Assembly: GCA_046582635.1 (NCBI GenBank) | Contig: JAYGEA010000017.1 | Span: forward strand, 1-23,245 | DNA from: GCA-2731375 sp046582635 | GTDB taxonomy: Bacteria > Pseudomonadota > Alphaproteobacteria > GCA-2731375 | Length of the DNA stretch: 23,245 bases | Direction: 5' to 3' | Shown here: one piece after another, positions 20,925 to 23,245 of the stretch | How positions within the stretch are numbered: the stretch's first letter is position 1 | How the letters are laid out: each line of letters begins with the position of its first letter | Notes under the pieces: generated by a model | Database searches by the model: none | Seen by the model: the letters and a program-made list of their open reading frames with translations, nothing else | Told to the model about the DNA's origin: nothing | Program-made: the position numbers and the translations under genes

Positions 20925-22097
20925 TTCGGCGCCCATGATCAGGCTGCTGACCGGCGTCACCATGGGGCCGGCGATGTTCATGGCGATTTTCACGTCCGGC
21001 ACCTGGTTACAGCTTTGCCCGCGAATTTGCCGCACCGCCTCCAGCTGCAAGCCCAGGCCATGCATGTAACATTCCGCCAGGTTGCCGCCCGAGGTGTTCA
21101 GGGGCACCTTGCCCGTGGGCGCGGCGAGGTTTTCCACGGTGAAGAACTCGTTGCATTCCTCCGGCTGGCAAAAGCCATGTTCGACTACCGCCATCATCAC
21201 GCCGGTGGTGAAGTTCTCGTAGCTTTGCAGCACATCGATATCGCCGGGGCTGACGCCGGCGGTCTCGTACAGACGCGGCGCCACGGTGGCGAAGGATGAC
21301 GAGCCGAAGTTGGTGGCATTCAATACAGAGGCGCCACAGCGATGGTCGGAGCCTTGTTCGGCGCCCAGAATATAGGCTGGCTTCTGCCGCAGATCCTTGG
21401 CCCGCTCGGCCGATACCAGGATCATCGCCGCCGCGCCATCGTTTTCCTGACAGCAGTCGAACAGGCGGTTGATGGGCTCCACGATCCAGCGGCTGTTATC
21501 GTAAGTTTCGGCATCCAGGGGCCGGCCATGCATCACGGCGCGGGGATTGTTTTGGGCATGCTGGTAGGAGGTCATGGCAATGGCGCGCAGGACATCGTTC
21601 TTGACGCCATGGTCATGCATGAACCGGGTCGCGCGCATGCCGTACTTCTGCGCCGGCGACATCACGCCGTAGGGCGCCAGATAGGCGGGATCACCGGAAA
21701 CCGTCGGTGCGGGCGCGGCCTGGCCAAAGCGCTGAAACTGCCCCTGGGCCAGGGCCCGGAAGACCACGACGCAATCGGCATAGCCGCAGGCAACAGCCGC
21801 CGCGCCGTTGGCCACGGCCGCCGCCACGCCACCGCCACCGCCGCCGAACTGCATGTTGGAAAACTTCAAATCGGGAATGCCCAGGGCCGCCGCGATGCGG
21901 GAGGGGTCGCTGCGGTCGTTGGAATAGGAGGCGAAACCGTCGATCTCTTTTGGATCGATGCCCGCGTCCTCCGCCGCCCGCATGATGGCCTGCAGGGCCA
22001 GGACGAATTCCGCGTCCGGCGACTGGCCGTGCTTGTAGTAGGTGCTCTCGCCAATGCCGACGGCGGCAACCTTGCCTCTAATGGTGCGATCGCTCAT
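20913..22097 (-). CDS. Thiolase-fold protein without nucleophilic cysteine, Ltp2-like aldolase candidate
   Basis: A 394-residue thiolase-superfamily protein of the lipid-transfer/acetyl-CoA acetyltransferase group. Thiolases carry a nucleophilic cysteine in an N-x-x-C-x-S/T-G block; the equivalent here is NMQFGGGGGG (81-90) with no cysteine. Where thiolases have GHP, this protein reads SGGNLAECYMHGLGL with Y344, and another tyrosine, Y293, is in QSYENFT. From memory, Ltp2 retro-aldolases use two tyrosines at about these positions and also lack the cysteine, so C-C cleavage of a beta-hydroxyacyl-CoA is a better guess than thiolysis. The DUF35 gene directly downstream supports this. The ATG at 22097 leads the operon. 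A catalytically dead condensing enzyme remains possible. Confidence 0.85.
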   Translation of the reverse strand: MSDRTIRGKVAAVGIGESTYYKHGQSPDAEFVLALQAIMRAAEDAGIDPKEIDGFASYSNDRSDPSRIAAALGIPDLKFSNMQFGGGGGGVAAAVANGAAAVACGYADCVVVFRALAQGQFQRFGQAAPAPTVSGDPAYLAPYGVMSPAQKYGMRATRFMHDHGVKNDVLRAIAMTSYQHAQNNPRAVMHGRPLDAETYDNSRWIVEPINRLFDCCQENDGAAAMILVSAERAKDLRQKPAYILGAEQGSDHRCGASVLNATNFGSSSFATVAPRLYETAGVSPGDIDVLQSYENFTTGVMMAVVEHGFCQPEECNEFFTVENLAAPTGKVPLNTSGGNLAECYMHGLGLQLEAVRQIRGQSCNQVPDVKIAMNIAGPMVTPVSSLIMGAEETL

Positions 22098-22153
22098 GCC
22101 CGCACCCCAACTTTATGAACTAATCCAACACGCACTGCGCATTCCTCCAAATT

Positions 22154-22196
22154 GACAAAAATTGTCTACTGACCTTTTCTAACACTTATTAGAAAA
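22154..22196. promoter_or_regulatory. Two perfect inverted repeats in the divergent promoter region
   Basis: GACAA-AAA-TTGTC (22154-22166) and TTTTCTAA-N6-TTAGAAAA (22175-22196) are both exact palindromes, nine bases apart, in the AT-rich region between the thiolase-like operon and the CnbZ-like gene. TTGACA (22152-22157) could be a -35 box toward the deaminase gene. A 22-bp palindrome of this form is typical for dimeric repressors such as TetR or MarR types, but no regulator gene is in this window next to it. Confidence 0.6.
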
Positions 22197-22278
22197 TAAC
22201 CGCGAGTCCCAATTGCAGCTTTGGCGTCCATGGGGCAATGGTGTAGCGTGAGCGGTCTTGAAATGTGGAGAGTTATAA

Positions 22279-23031
22279 ATGGCTGAAACGGCTGTATTTG
22301 AACCGGGTGGCTACCGCTATGTGCGGGGGCCATTCCAATATTCGGGCGGTGTTGCGGCCCAGCCCGGCTATGTCATTGAGCGCGTGCGCTTTGCCGAGCC
22401 GCGCCCGATCGAGGCTGGCTTTCGGGATATCGAAGCTTATCTGACGGCCAAGGGCCGGCCCTTCACATCATTTTGCGCCTGTGAACTGCGTTCGCCCGCG
22501 CCCTTTGACGACGCGGGCTTCATCGCTTTCAACCGGGTCTATGTGGGCACCCTGGAACGCTGGGGTATTTTCAAGGATGACGAAAACCCCGTCGCCCGCT
22601 CCAACGTCTGCCCGGAAATCCATCCGCCCGCCGAACCTGTGTTCGAAGCCTTCTGTTACACCGTGCCGTCTGACGATAAAAACGTGAAAAGCTTTGTCAT
22701 CGCCGGTTCGGCCGAAGCACGGGAAGCGCCGGGGGATTATGCCGAGCGCATCGTCCGCCTGGGCGAGACCTCCGCCCAGGCCATGACCGAAAAAGCGCAA
22801 TCCGTCCTGAAAACCATGGAAACCCGCATGGCGGCCCTGGGTTTTGGCTGGCCCGACGCCGCCACTTCCCAGGTCTACACCGTGCATGACCTGCATCCGT
22901 TTTTCGCCAGCGAAATCGAAGCTCGGGGCGCGGCGATGGCCGGGTTGACCTGGTATTATGCCCGCCCGCCGGTGGTTGGCCTGGACTATGAAATGGATGT
23001 GCGCCGGGTGCCCACCGAACGGATTATTTAG
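22279..23031 (+). CDS. CnbZ-like (2-amino-5-chloromuconate deaminase-like) protein
   Basis: A 250-residue protein whose opening FEPGGYRYVRGPFQYSGGV and later blocks FCACELRSPAPFDDAGF (65-81), FNRVYVGTLERWGI and PVARSNVCPEIHPP match my memory of proteins annotated as 2-amino-5-chloromuconate deaminase CnbZ. That enzyme removes the amino group of aminomuconates in chloronitrobenzene breakdown. The second half (about 140-250) has a RidA-like feel: SFVIAGSAEAREAPGDYAERIVRLGET and TSQVYTVHDLHPFF. Most family members are uncharacterised, so amino-acid or enamine deamination is the safe statement. GGAGAG (22267-22272) precedes the ATG. It diverges from the thiolase-like operon, sharing its palindromic control region, and is followed by a transposon remnant. 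Confidence 0.72.
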   Translation: MAETAVFEPGGYRYVRGPFQYSGGVAAQPGYVIERVRFAEPRPIEAGFRDIEAYLTAKGRPFTSFCACELRSPAPFDDAGFIAFNRVYVGTLERWGIFKDDENPVARSNVCPEIHPPAEPVFEAFCYTVPSDDKNVKSFVIAGSAEAREAPGDYAERIVRLGETSAQAMTEKAQSVLKTMETRMAALGFGWPDAATSQVYTVHDLHPFFASEIEARGAAMAGLTWYYARPPVVGLDYEMDVRRVPTERII

Positions 23032-23112
23032 CGCATTTTCAAAGCACTCTGAACCACCCGCTCCCCCGTCCCCCCAGACTCCGTTGGCACCCATTAAAGG
23101 TACCCGCTGGAT

Positions 23113-23245
23113 TCACATCTCAAGTGCAATTCGAAGGATTTCGAGGAAAGCCTCGGCGGGCGTTCGATAGCCGAGTCATTTTCGGGGTGTTGAGTTGACG
23201 GCCCACATGATGTCGTCGATGTCCCCTTCGGTGTAATCAGCCATG
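23113..23245 (-). pseudogene. C-terminal remnant of an IS30-like transposase with in-frame TGA
   Basis: Read on the minus strand from the window edge the frame gives ...DIDDIMWAVNSTPRK, a TGA (23178-23176), then LGYRTPAEAFLEILRIALEM and a final TGA at 23115-23113. The TPRK-x-LGYRTPAEAF block is the conserved end of IS30-family integrase-type transposases, where the x is usually a cysteine or similar residue, so a TGC-to-TGA change would explain the break. The rest of the gene lies outside the window. The bases just past the stop (about 23100-23130, ATTCACATCTCAAGTGCAAT) may contain the terminal inverted repeat, but the other end is not available for comparison. Confidence 0.6.

Noticed and set aside
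19356..21299. 647-codon plus-strand open frame
   Set aside because: It runs antisense through the amidohydrolase, DUF35 and thiolase-like genes, all of which carry clear family motifs.
23176..23178. TGA as a selenocysteine codon in the transposase
   Set aside because: No selenocysteine insertion structure is evident and transposases are not selenoproteins; a point mutation is far more likely.

Overview
The window reads as a GC-rich alphaproteobacterial chromosome segment. The best taxonomic clue is the ubiA / rsmE / gshA neighbourhood with a proteobacterial/plant-type glutamate-cysteine ligase. It is also consistent with a small SPOR-domain D,D-carboxypeptidase, an ArsR-type regulator and many acyl-CoA, amidohydrolase and luciferase-like catabolic genes, a mix often seen in Rhodospirillales-like bacteria. 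The organism call is inference from gene content, not from a marker gene.

Layout. (1) 1-1802: a possible insertion-sequence end at the left edge, a YkuD-type L,D-transpeptidase on the minus strand, then a truncated haemoglobin followed by a 2Fe-2S/FAD reductase that stops where its NAD(P)H domain should begin. (2) 1803-6857: a minus-strand run rsmE, gshA, alpha/beta hydrolase, SDR oxidoreductase and acetylpolyamine-type deacetylase, divergent from ubiA (6918-7889). (3) 8019-10347: a small lipoprotein, an ArsR-family regulator and a D,D-carboxypeptidase with a SPOR domain. (4) 10348-10939: the only large gene-poor gap, holding an inverted repeat and a 53-codon stub of a class III nucleotidyl cyclase. 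(5) 10940-19117: a metal-dependent amidohydrolase, a Fic protein with a repeat-rich start region, a PuuE-like deacetylase, a CaiB/BaiF CoA-transferase, a luciferase-like monooxygenase, the amputated N-terminus of an acyl-CoA synthetase, an enoyl-CoA hydratase/isomerase, a tandem GFA-domain protein and a GNAT acetyltransferase. (6) 19165-22278: a minus-strand operon of a thiolase-fold protein lacking the nucleophilic cysteine, its DUF35 zinc-ribbon/OB partner and a second amidohydrolase, closed by a strong hairpin. (7) 22279-23245: a divergent CnbZ-like deaminase and the C-terminus of an IS30-like transposase broken by an in-frame TGA.

How it may work together. Regions 5-7 look like catabolic genes handling CoA thioesters. 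CoA transfer (CaiB family), double-bond hydration or isomerisation (ECH) and C-C cleavage (thiolase-like plus DUF35, resembling the steroid side-chain aldolase pair Ltp2/ChsH2) sit beside two ACMSD-superfamily amidohydrolases and an aminomuconate-deaminase-like protein. The substrate cannot be read from sequence. The thiolase operon and the deaminase diverge from a 181-bp region carrying two perfect inverted repeats, so a shared regulator is plausible.

Three genes (reductase, cyclase, acyl-CoA synthetase) are cut abruptly next to an intact gene, and transposon remnants lie near both edges. The region has apparently been edited by deletions, or the assembly contains joins. I found no CRISPR array, tRNA or rRNA. 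The most interesting unit is the cysteine-less thiolase / DUF35 / amidohydrolase operon with its palindromic divergent promoter.
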